NCBI GenBank assembly: GCA_018817905.1
Contig: JAHISS010000139.1
Location: 1-7,113 of the forward strand
Length of the DNA: 7,113 nt
Reading direction: 5' to 3'
Origin: Nanobdellota archaeon
Lineage (GTDB): Archaea; Nanobdellota; Nanobdellia; Pacearchaeales; GW2011-AR1
Of the stretch, positions 1 to 5,022 are shown piece by piece; position 1 is the first letter of the stretch; every line of letters begins with the position of its first letter. Below the pieces are notes generated by a model, which searched no databases, was not told where the DNA came from, and saw only the letters and a list, made by a program, of their open reading frames with translations. The position numbers and the translations under genes were made by a program.

Positions 1-73
1 TTCCGGTAAGAGTAAATCTAAAACCTCTTTTTCTGACATCTTTCGATTTACAATTCAAACATTTAATGGACAT
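1..73 (-). CDS. Zinc-ribbon protein, 5' end only (possible transposase)
   Basis: This is a partial gene that runs off the left edge; 24 codons are visible. The ATG at 73 is preceded by AGGAGG (81-86) with a 7-nt spacer, the best ribosome site in the window, and by a TATA box at 109-116. The visible peptide begins MSIKCLNCKSKDVRKRG, with a CxxC knuckle at C5 and C8 followed by a basic stretch and RGFRFTLTG. From memory, this arrangement resembles the N-terminal zinc ribbon of archaeal insertion-sequence transposases, where a second CxxC follows about 20 residues later. That second half lies outside the window, so the transposase idea is an inference. It could equally be another small DNA- or RNA-binding zinc-ribbon protein. 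No terminal inverted repeat is identifiable upstream. Confidence 0.6.
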   Translation of the reverse strand, partial: MSIKCLNCKSKDVRKRGFRFTLTG

Positions 74-80
74 TTTCTTA

Positions 81-86
81 CCTCCT
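81..86 (-). promoter_or_regulatory. Strong Shine-Dalgarno site for the zinc-ribbon gene
   Basis: The minus strand reads AGGAGG, 7 nt before the ATG at 73. It decides the start: the later ATG at 39, in another frame, has no such site. It contrasts with the leaderless starts of most other promoter-proximal genes here. Confidence 0.75.
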
Positions 87-108
87 TTGATTAAAAAAAC
101 AAGACGGC

Positions 109-116
109 TATATAAA
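109..116 (-). promoter_or_regulatory. TATA box (TTTATATA) for the zinc-ribbon gene
   Basis: The minus strand reads TTTATATA, an exact archaeal box A. Using the 22-nt offset seen at other promoters here, transcription would start near 87. That leaves a leader of only about 14 nt that consists almost entirely of the Shine-Dalgarno sequence. Confidence 0.65.
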
Positions 117-155
117 TGTGACGTTAACTATACAATATCCTCTATCACAAGAATC

Positions 156-163
156 TTTAAATA
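156..163 (+). promoter_or_regulatory. TATA box (TTTAAATA) for the gene at 185
   Basis: TTTAAATA ends 22 nt before the ATG at 185, so transcription should begin at or next to the start codon (leaderless mRNA). There is no Shine-Dalgarno sequence between the box and the ATG. The same 22-nt offset occurs at the eL18 gene and at the internal ATG of the FG-GAP gene. Confidence 0.7.
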
Positions 164-184
164 AACCCAAATAATAAAAAATTC

Positions 185-829
185 ATGTCTGCTGAAGAAG
201 AAACAGAAGAAAGTAAATCTCTTAGAATTCTAAATCCCTCTCCAAACCTTCTTGTGAATGCAATAAAGACTTTTCCAGAAAAAATCCTCACAGGAGGATT
301 ATCTTTTTTAGCTAACGGGATTCCATTGTCGCGTTCTAGAGAAGACGCGGGAACGTATTTGTCAGCATGCAAAGCTCATGGGGTAATGCCTTACACCCAA
401 ATGAAATTATCTCATGAGGGTAGAAGAGATTCTTTTAGGGCCGAGCTACCTAGAGAACTATTTTTAACAGCACACCCCAAGGAGTTAGATATTGCTGTTG
501 AAGGGTTGATACCTGGCGGAAGAATATATCGCTTAGAAATAGATTTTGGTTTTGCTTGGGGTGCCGATTCTGGATTTGTAAAATTCAAAGAGCATTTATT
601 AGAACAGCTTTGCAAGGAAGGTTATGTTCCGGACATGGGAGAACTCTGGGTAACTCATGATAGCACCCGTGGCTACGACGAAGGAGATTCAATGGCTGAT
701 GGTTTACTTATTCGTCCTGGAGAACTGGGAGCACCAGCTGTTCCTTACGTTGAATTGAGGACTGGACAAAAAACAACTCCTGAACAAGATCAAACTCTTA
801 AGGATTGGTTCAAGGGGATAGAGAGTTAA
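185..829 (+). CDS. Hypothetical soluble protein, 214 aa
   Basis: I do not recognise this family. It is a complete ORF with a leaderless-type promoter (TATA at 156-163). The N-terminus is strongly acidic (EEETEES within the first 11 residues). There is no signal peptide, membrane segment or Cys cluster. The middle and C-terminal parts look like a mixed alpha/beta globular protein: a hydrophobic, aromatic stretch (IDFGFAWGADSGF, about residues 118-130), an amphipathic helix (FKEHLLEQLCKEGY) and a Gly/Pro-rich loop region near residues 175-190. Its 3' end meets the HepT toxin gene tail to tail, with the two stop codons overlapping by 4 nt. It therefore probably has no private terminator, and convergent transcription could affect both genes. 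Its real function is open; the ORF itself looks genuine from its promoter, length and composition. Confidence 0.75.
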   Translation: MSAEEETEESKSLRILNPSPNLLVNAIKTFPEKILTGGLSFLANGIPLSRSREDAGTYLSACKAHGVMPYTQMKLSHEGRRDSFRAELPRELFLTAHPKELDIAVEGLIPGGRIYRLEIDFGFAWGADSGFVKFKEHLLEQLCKEGYVPDMGELWVTHDSTRGYDEGDSMADGLLIRPGELGAPAVPYVELRTGQKTTPEQDQTLKDWFKGIES

Positions 830-1239
830 ACCTTCACATTTTTCTTAACAGTTCTGACGAAATCTTCAATTAAATTAATATTCTTAGCCAAGCTCAACAA
901 ATCTTTTTCTTTTATATCTCCATAAAAGTGAGCTAAGATATTTCTTTTGTTAATCATCTTGTTCAGTTTTTCAGCACGTTCTTTATCTATGATGTTTGCC
1001 TTTGCAAGTGTGGGCATAATGTCTTGGTAGGTGTTTGGAGCTCCAAGATTTTCTGCAAAAAGTATCTCGCTTCCCAAATCAATCGTTCTGTTCAGTATTC
1101 CAAAGATTACCATCGAGGTTGCGTGAAATGTTTTGCTGTCAGACAAATCAGAAACTTCTCTAATTTTGTAACTGCTAAGTTCTTTAGCAAATTTTTCAAT
1201 GTCTGTAATTATTTTTCCGATTCTTTGTATGTCATACAT
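826..1239 (-). CDS. hepT: HepT-like HEPN-domain ribonuclease toxin
   Basis: This 137-aa all-alpha protein is of the HEPN (DUF86) family, the usual length for HepT. The RX4HXY signature is present as RNILAHFY with R99, H104 and Y106. In studied HepT toxins the Arg and His form the RNase active site, which cleaves RNA, and the Tyr is the residue that the partner MntA adenylylates to switch the toxin off. Those roles are established for the family; here only the residues are seen. The start ATG at 1239 overlaps the end of the mntA-like gene by 8 nt, so translation is probably coupled and the toxin is made only after its antitoxin. The 3' end overlaps the convergent gene at 185-829 by 4 nt. All key residues are intact, so the toxin is likely functional. 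Confidence 0.85.
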   Translation of the reverse strand: MYDIQRIGKIITDIEKFAKELSSYKIREVSDLSDSKTFHATSMVIFGILNRTIDLGSEILFAENLGAPNTYQDIMPTLAKANIIDKERAEKLNKMINKRNILAHFYGDIKEKDLLSLAKNINLIEDFVRTVKKNVKV

Positions 1240-1615
1240 TTTTAATCGCCCTCTTGTAAAACCTATTGATGAAAACTGAAAAATCCAAGTAGTTTTTTAA
1301 AGTATTTAGGTTTGTCTCAAGAAGATATTTTTTATCTCTGCAGAACAATAATTTCCCTTCTTTTAAAATTCTGAATCTAATAATTAGAGGTAATCTCGCA
1401 AAGACAGATATGTCGAATACCTTATTACCGCATCCAATAATTTCAAATTCTTCTTCTTCATTAGAATTTTTTGTTAGGACGGCTACATCTATGTCTGAAT
1501 CTCTTCTTGTTTTTCCGCTTACATTGCTGCCGAATAAAAAAATCGCCGATACATTAGGCAATTGAGAGATTTTTTTTACAAGACTGTTTAATTTTTTGGT
1601 TAGTTCCTTATTCAT
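1232..1615 (-). CDS. mntA: MntA-like minimal nucleotidyltransferase antitoxin
   Basis: This 127-aa protein is a minimal nucleotidyltransferase of the MNT family. The motif GSX10DXD is exact: G29-S30, then D41 and D43 (FGSNVSGK, then DSDID). A third carboxylate, D69, sits in VFDISVF, and the typical ILKEGKLLF tail follows. In the HepT/MntA systems this enzyme transfers AMP from ATP to the RX4HXY tyrosine of HepT and neutralises it. I chose the ATG at 1615 over the TTG at 1660 because a TTTTTAAT box lies 22-29 nt upstream, matching the leaderless spacing used elsewhere here, and because MNT proteins normally start close to the GS motif. The TGA stop lies inside the start of the toxin gene. A 52-aa gene ends 46 nt upstream on the same strand and may share the transcript. 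Confidence 0.87.
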   Translation of the reverse strand: MNKELTKKLNSLVKKISQLPNVSAIFLFGSNVSGKTRRDSDIDVAVLTKNSNEEEEFEIIGCGNKVFDISVFARLPLIIRFRILKEGKLLFCRDKKYLLETNLNTLKNYLDFSVFINRFYKRAIKNV

Positions 1616-1636
1616 GTATTTATCAGCTATGAAAAG

Positions 1637-1644
1637 ATTAAAAA
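1637..1644 (-). promoter_or_regulatory. Probable TATA box for the mntA-hepT pair
   Basis: The minus strand reads TTTTTAAT at 22-29 nt before the ATG at 1615, the same offset as the better boxes in the window. The match to box A is only fair. If it is not used, the pair would be read through from the 52-aa gene upstream. Confidence 0.4.
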
Positions 1645-1661
1645 TGTTGTGTTTATACAAA

Positions 1662-1820
1662 TCACTCTTCCCCGTCTTCTATGTTTGCGATGATTTCATC
1701 CATCTTTGAAGTTATGAACTGGATGACTTCCTGCTCTGTTGCAAGGGGATTTTTTTCCTTGAACTTGAGTGCGCGCGACGCGCCAGAAATTGCCGCGATT
1801 TTTATTTTGTAGTTCCCCAT
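1662..1820 (-). CDS. Small hypothetical protein, 52 aa
   Basis: This short complete ORF runs from ATG at 1820 to TGA at 1662. It reads MGNYKIKIAAISGASRALKF, then KEKNPLATEQEV, then an amphipathic helix ending IEDGEE. The composition is convincingly protein-like: an N-terminal beta strand, an ISGASRAL turn/helix, a KEKNP.AT.QEV segment and a C-terminal helix. The reading frame is locally GC-rich (GGCGCGTCGCGCG), unlike the AT-rich surroundings. I have an impression of similar small proteins with ISGA..ALKFKEKNP in other DPANN-like genomes, but this is memory and not a search result, and I know of no function. A weak AT-rich box lies 22-29 nt upstream. It precedes the mntA-hepT pair by 46 nt on the same strand and could be a third member of that operon or simply a neighbour. 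Confidence 0.7.
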   Translation of the reverse strand: MGNYKIKIAAISGASRALKFKEKNPLATEQEVIQFITSKMDEIIANIEDGEE

Positions 1821-1840
1821 TATTTAGTTAATTATGATTT

Positions 1841-1850
1841 GTTTATAATA
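1841..1850 (-). promoter_or_regulatory. Weak TATA-like box for the 52-aa gene
   Basis: The minus strand reads TATTATAAAC, overlapping the position 22-29 nt upstream of the ATG at 1820. No Shine-Dalgarno sequence precedes that ATG, so a leaderless start is likely. The match to the box A consensus is imperfect. Confidence 0.35.
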
Positions 1851-2193
1851 ATTTGTATGATTCTGTTTGAATGGTTAGATTGTTGTGATAATAATTATTC
1901 AGGAAAGATTTGGAGATGTGAATATGTTAAATTGGGATTATTTTTCTGTAACAAGTTACCCAACCCACCCCAACTCTAACTAACAAATAATTATCCACAA
2001 ATCCAATCAAGTCTATGCTCCTGATTGATTTTATTATTAATTGGGTGGGGCTGGCTGCAATTGAAGTTATTTTTTAAGATTGCATACTATTAATTACGCA
2101 GTGATTGTGAAAATAATCTTTCTATTTTGGAATGTAACAAAACTAATTAATAATTGTGCAATGCCTTAATTCGTGCTGCCCAATGCAATAACC

Positions 2194-2201
2194 TTTAAAT
2201 A
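2194..2201 (+). promoter_or_regulatory. TATA box (TTTAAATA) for the recombinase gene
   Basis: TTTAAATA is an exact match, ending 31 nt before the ATG at 2232. With the 22-nt offset, transcription would start near 2223, leaving a leader of about 9 nt. The leader ends AAAGAGG directly against the ATG, too close for a normal Shine-Dalgarno interaction. Confidence 0.65.
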
Positions 2202-2231
2202 AGAGTTCGTTTTAATTAATGCCGAAAGAGG

Positions 2232-3056
2232 ATGGAAGTTTTAGAAAAATTAAAAACAGAGTTGAAAATTCGCGGGTTTTCTCCGCTGACTGTTCGCAAC
2301 TATACTTTTTTTGTAGAGAAGTTTTTGGCGCAGACAGATAAGAAGCCAACTGAGTTGAACGAGGACGACGTTAAGGCGTATTTGTCTGTAATGTTTGACA
2401 CGAAGTCCAAGAACACAATTATGCTTGCTGCAGCTTCTTTGAAATTTTTTTATAAGGAAGTTTTGAAAAAAAACTTTGAAGGAATTCCCCTGCCAAAGAA
2501 AGAGAGGAGATTGCCAGAGGTTTTGACTAAAGACGAAGTCAGGAAATTAATTGATTCGACTGATACTGTTAAGTCGCGGTTGATTGTTTCGCTTTTGTAT
2601 TCTACTGGGTTGAGAGTTTCAGAGCTTGTTAATCTGAAGGTTTCTGACTTGAACTTTGACGAAAAGACTGGCTGGGTTAGGCAGGGCAAGGGTTCGAAAG
2701 ACAGGTTGTTTGTAGTATCTGGAAGTTTAGTTGGAGAGTTGAAAGAATATCTGGAAACTCGCAAGGAAAATGAGTTTATTTTTTCTAAGGCGAAGGCGTT
2801 GACGACGCGGAATATTCAGAAAATAGTTCGTGGCTGCAAGGAAAGAGCTGGGATTAATAAGAAGACGACGCCGCACACGTTGAGACATAGTTTTGCGACT
2901 CATCTTTTGGAGCAGGGAACTGATATTAGGACGATTCAAGCGATGCTTGGACATTCTTCACTTAACACGACACAGGTTTATACGCATATTTCTTCTGAGC
3001 AATTAAAGAAAGTTGAAAATCCGCTGGATAAGTTGTTTGAAAATGTTAATGAATAA
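2232..3056 (+). CDS. xerA: XerA-like tyrosine site-specific recombinase
   Basis: This 274-aa protein is a complete tyrosine recombinase, the usual size for archaeal XerA or bacterial XerC/D. The N-terminal SAM-like, core-DNA-binding domain spans about residues 1-85 (LKIRGFSPLTVRNY, then LSVMF and LKFFYKEVL). The catalytic domain follows from about residue 95. The catalytic set is intact: R128 in GLRVSE, K153 in GKGSKDR, H215 and R218 in HTLRHSFATHL, H241 in LGHSS, and nucleophile Y250 in TTQVYTHIS. Known family roles include resolving chromosome dimers at a dif site near the replication terminus; integration or inversion by mobile elements is the alternative. Its coding strand is rich in G and T with many TTG, AAG and GTT codons, unlike the A-rich ribosomal genes on the same strand. 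No integrase-type extension or attachment-site tRNA is seen, favouring a housekeeping role. Confidence 0.9.
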   Translation: MEVLEKLKTELKIRGFSPLTVRNYTFFVEKFLAQTDKKPTELNEDDVKAYLSVMFDTKSKNTIMLAAASLKFFYKEVLKKNFEGIPLPKKERRLPEVLTKDEVRKLIDSTDTVKSRLIVSLLYSTGLRVSELVNLKVSDLNFDEKTGWVRQGKGSKDRLFVVSGSLVGELKEYLETRKENEFIFSKAKALTTRNIQKIVRGCKERAGINKKTTPHTLRHSFATHLLEQGTDIRTIQAMLGHSSLNTTQVYTHISSEQLKKVENPLDKLFENVNE

Positions 3057-3159
3057 ACGCGGACATCACGAACTTGGCTTGATGCCTTACTACTTGGCGT
3101 TTACTGGAATTTTAACTGGGATTGTTTATTTTTTTAGGAAGAGGTTGTTGGGGCGATAG
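3049..3159 (+). CDS. Small single-pass membrane protein ORF, 36 aa
   Basis: This short ORF starts inside the end of the recombinase gene (8-nt overlap; an in-frame ATG at 3043 would add two residues). The N-terminus MNKRGHHELGL is basic and His-containing. A hydrophobic segment, MPYYLAFTGILTGIVYFF, can form one membrane helix, and the protein ends in a basic tail RKRLLGR. That hydrophobic core and positive tail are hard to get by chance and suggest a real small membrane protein, probably translated by coupling to the recombinase. No clear Shine-Dalgarno site precedes it. I do not recognise a family, and it could be chance. Confidence 0.45.
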   Translation: MNKRGHHELGLMPYYLAFTGILTGIVYFFRKRLLGR

Positions 3160-3314
3160 CTTGAAGATTATCTCATAAACCAGAGTCGATTGTGATATGT
3201 TTTGTTGATGGTGATTGTTTTTTGATTTTGCGATTGGGAACTTTACCATTGATTTGATGATTAATTGAAAAATGTTTGTTGTAGTGTGCTATGGTTATTC
3301 CATGTGCTGTTTAC
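3160..3314. other. G/T-rich spacer between convergent recombinase and FG-GAP genes
   Basis: There is no gene in these 155 bp. The plus strand is strikingly poor in C: 3181-3240 has 18 G against 3 C. From about 3300 rightwards it abruptly becomes C-rich: 3361-3420 has 22 C against 8 G. It contains a T6 tract for the plus-strand transcript and an A5 tract at 3268-3272, giving T5 for the minus-strand transcript. I looked for a dif-like 28-bp site with two inverted arms and did not find a convincing one. Confidence 0.5.
3218..3223 (+). terminator. T-tract terminator after the recombinase
   Basis: TTTTTT in a U-rich context (ATTGTTTTTTGATTTTG) follows the recombinase and the small ORF. Archaeal termination mainly needs such T-tracts and no hairpin. 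The assignment is by position. Confidence 0.4.
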
Positions 3315-4898
3315 TTACTCACCGCAAGTCGCACCAAATTGCTCCATGAATATATCTGCATCATCCTCGTCCACATCCCCATCCCCATCCAAGTCGCTGA
3401 TAAAGTTGCATCTCTTTTGGAAGACAAAGGCAGAGCCTGCTTCTGGAACTGAGCCACTATCAGAATACGCTCCCACAACTATCGAATCACCATCGGTACC
3501 GACAGAACCTCCGAAGTTATTTACCTGGCTAGAGGGGTCTCCTTGCAGCACGACCTCTTCAACCCATGCCGAAACTGAGAAATCATATTTGAAGACATGG
3601 GCTTTCCCAATTTTATCTCCATAATATGGATTCGTTGCCCCAACGACAAGCATATTTTCGAAGACAGCGATGCTATAGCTAAAACGCGTGTCTGAAGGAG
3701 TAGATACTGTAAGCATCTGTTTTTCTATCCATTGATTGTTTTCATAGCGGAAAACATAAGCAGAACCATCATAGCTCTTTGACCTCCACGCTCCAACAAC
3801 AATTGTATCACCATCGGTTGACAGAGACTCCCCGAAGTAATCACCAGCTGCACCATCAGAAGCAGATAATTTTTGATCTTCTTCCCACTGATCCCCAACA
3901 TAGCGGAAAACATAAGCTGAGCCCAGGCCATCATCATCGCGCCAAGCTCCAATAGCAATAACATCTCCGGAAATAGAAACCGAGCTGCCAAAAAAATCAT
4001 TGGCTGCGCCATCAGATGCTGTTAGCTTTTGCTTGAACACCCATTGTTCTTGATTTCCATCGTAGCGGAAAACATAAGCTGAGCCAAATCCTTCACCAGG
4101 GGCATCATCCAGATGAGCGGCAATCACCAACGCATCATTAGAAAGTCCAATTGACTTTCCAAAATTACTCCCGGTTGCGCCATCAAATGCAGTTAGCTTT
4201 TGCTTGAACACCCATTGTTCTTGATTTCCATCGTAGCGGAAGATATACACAGAGCCAGAACTTCCTCCCATGTCATCGTCACCGTAAGCCCCAATTGCAA
4301 TCATATCTTCAGCAATTGCTACTGAAGCGCCAAACATATCACTAACGTCGCCATCATATGCAGTTAGCTTTTGCTCTTGCACCCACTGGTTGCCATCATC
4401 ACGGAATACATAAGCAGAACCTGAGTTTGAGCCAAGGTCATCATCGTAATAAGCGCCAACAACCATTACGTCTCCAGAAACAGCAACTGAACCGCCAAAA
4501 TAATCATTTTCTGCTGAGTCACTCGCCGTCAAAAAATCCGTCTGCGTCCACTCAGGAACGCCCCGACATGCTGATTCTTGGCACGCAAAACCATCCGAAC
4601 ACGGTTCTGTAAAACTACTTGGTTCGTTCCCCTCACAAATCTGCTCATTAATCTTTCCGTTCGCATCACAAGAATCATGAATCTGCGACGGCAAACCTTC
4701 ATCACTTCCAACCAATACATAACTGTCGATGAAGGTATTATCCCCATCCTGATCAGTACATTGAATTTCAGTCGGAGTAATCGACCTAGTTAGTTCTCCT
4801 GGAGACGCCTGAATATTATCTAAAGAATAATAAAAATAACCAACAACAGCCAAGACAACAACGACAATAATTAAGAAAACTGTTTGCTTCTTTTCCAT
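3315..4898 (-). CDS. Membrane-anchored FG-GAP beta-propeller protein with dockerin-like tail
   Basis: This 527-aa predicted surface protein has five visible parts. A basic N-terminus (MEKKQ) and a hydrophobic anchor at about residues 6-24 suggest it is exported and tethered. A short linker follows. A Cys-rich module at about 47-111 opens with CTDQDGDN, includes DSCDANGKINEQIC and ends ACQESAC, like linkers I recall from DPANN extracellular proteins. Seven FG-GAP/integrin-alpha-like blades of 50-57 residues span about 123-496. Most begin LTASDG and contain a variant of FG.SV, GD.I.VGA and GSAYVFRY; seven is the count for a closed propeller. The tail, about 497-527, has a calcium-loop motif, DLDGDGDVDEDD, framed by two Cys, resembling one half of a type I dockerin repeat. 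I prefer the ATG at 4898 over 4904 because it lies exactly 22 nt from the TATA box. Likely role: adhesion or binding at the cell surface (inference). Confidence 0.85.
   Translation of the reverse strand: MEKKQTVFLIIVVVVLAVVGYFYYSLDNIQASPGELTRSITPTEIQCTDQDGDNTFIDSYVLVGSDEGLPSQIHDSCDANGKINEQICEGNEPSSFTEPCSDGFACQESACRGVPEWTQTDFLTASDSAENDYFGGSVAVSGDVMVVGAYYDDDLGSNSGSAYVFRDDGNQWVQEQKLTAYDGDVSDMFGASVAIAEDMIAIGAYGDDDMGGSSGSVYIFRYDGNQEQWVFKQKLTAFDGATGSNFGKSIGLSNDALVIAAHLDDAPGEGFGSAYVFRYDGNQEQWVFKQKLTASDGAANDFFGSSVSISGDVIAIGAWRDDDGLGSAYVFRYVGDQWEEDQKLSASDGAAGDYFGESLSTDGDTIVVGAWRSKSYDGSAYVFRYENNQWIEKQMLTVSTPSDTRFSYSIAVFENMLVVGATNPYYGDKIGKAHVFKYDFSVSAWVEEVVLQGDPSSQVNNFGGSVGTDGDSIVVGAYSDSGSVPEAGSAFVFQKRCNFISDLDGDGDVDEDDADIFMEQFGATCGE
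4021..4241. repeat. Exact 50-bp direct repeat inside the FG-GAP gene
   Basis: Positions 4021-4070 and 4192-4241 are identical over 50 bp, offset by 171 bp, which is exactly 57 codons or one propeller blade. The repeat encodes the NQEQWVFKQKL segment that links two neighbouring blades, and near-identity continues for some bases to the left. It points to recent blade duplication or gene conversion. Confidence 0.9.
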
Positions 4899-4919
4899 CC
4901 ACACATCTAGAAAATGTTT

Positions 4920-4927
4920 TATTTAAA
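4920..4927 (-). promoter_or_regulatory. TATA box (TTTAAATA) for the FG-GAP gene
   Basis: The minus strand reads TTTAAATA, 22 nt before the ATG at 4898 and only 16 nt before the ATG at 4904. The 22-nt offset matches other leaderless genes here, so it sets the preferred start. A perfect 10-bp palindrome, GAAGATCTTC (4934-4943), lies just upstream of the box. Confidence 0.65.
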
Positions 4928-4993
4928 ACTTCCGAAGATCTTCACAACACACGAATACACACTTTAGTATAAAAACTTTTCCAATGAGTTAAC

Positions 4994-5001
4994 TTTAAAT
5001 A
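4994..5001 (+). promoter_or_regulatory. TATA box (TTTAAATA) for the ribosomal operon
   Basis: TTTAAATA ends 22 nt before the eL18 ATG at 5023, predicting a leaderless first gene. The upstream flank AGTTAAC makes a 14-nt block (AGTTAACTTTAAAT, 4987-5000) that recurs exactly at 6989-7002 before the last gene of the window. Confidence 0.75.
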
Positions 5002-5022
5002 GCTTCGTTAAAATCATTAGCC

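Larger units (their letters stand above)
1821..2231. other. 411-bp gene-free divergent intergenic region
   Basis: I see no convincing gene here. It separates the minus-strand small gene/HepT-MntA group from the plus-strand recombinase and carries promoters for both at its edges. Composition changes in patches on the plus strand: 1861-1920 is very G-rich over C, 1951-2030 is C-rich, and 2041-2050 is G-rich again. The patches include CCCACCC (1964-1970) facing GGGTGGG (2043-2049), with the shorter pairs AATAAT/ATTATT and CAATCA (2004-2009)/TGATTG (2022-2027) nested inside. This could be a weakly structured RNA or a chance arrangement. A 40-codon plus-strand ORF at 1857-1979 has no promoter at the right spacing and was not called. 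Confidence 0.6.

Noticed and set aside
1..39. Minus-strand frame starting at the ATG of 39
   Set aside because: It has no ribosome site; the AGGAGG at 81-86 is spaced for the ATG at 73 in another frame.
1616..1660. Longer mntA starting with TTG at 1660
   Set aside because: The ATG at 1615 has a TATA-like box at the standard spacing and gives the normal distance to the GS motif; the extension has no start signals.
1956..1973. G-quadruplex on the minus strand (GGGGTGGGTTGGG)
   Set aside because: Only three G-runs are present in close range; a fourth of three or more Gs is missing.
1857..1979. 40-codon plus-strand ORF in the gap before xerA
   Set aside because: No TATA box at the 22-nt distance, no ribosome site and unconvincing composition; possible but unsupported.
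2219..2234. Alternative ATG at 2219 upstream of xerA
   Set aside because: It is in a different frame and hits a stop after about 40 codons; the recombinase frame begins at 2232.
2685..2702. GGGTTCGAAAG as a tRNA T-loop, possible attachment site
   Set aside because: It encodes the conserved GKGSKD part of the recombinase and no tRNA arms surround it.
2450..2954. Two minus-strand ORFs opposite the recombinase
   Set aside because: They overlie the catalytic domain of an intact recombinase and have no promoter or family resemblance.
3160..3314. dif site for XerA
   Set aside because: No 28-bp site with two roughly 11-bp inverted arms could be recognised; the idea is kept only as a skew-based finding.
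3265..3624. 119-aa plus-strand ORF opposite the FG-GAP gene
   Set aside because: It is antisense to the well-supported propeller gene, is a Ser/Pro-rich low-complexity mirror of the Asp/Gly-rich repeats, and has no TATA box or ribosome site.
3725..4012. 95-aa minus-strand ORF in another frame of the FG-GAP gene
   Set aside because: Shadow of the repeat-coding frame; Met/Leu-rich artefact with no start signals.
4899..4904. FG-GAP start at the ATG of 4904
   Set aside because: It would be only 16 nt from the TATA box, inside the distance used by other promoters; the ATG two codons later fits exactly.
4934..4943. Palindrome GAAGATCTTC upstream of the FG-GAP TATA box
   Set aside because: A 10-bp palindrome alone is not strong evidence for an operator; noted only as a position of possible interest.
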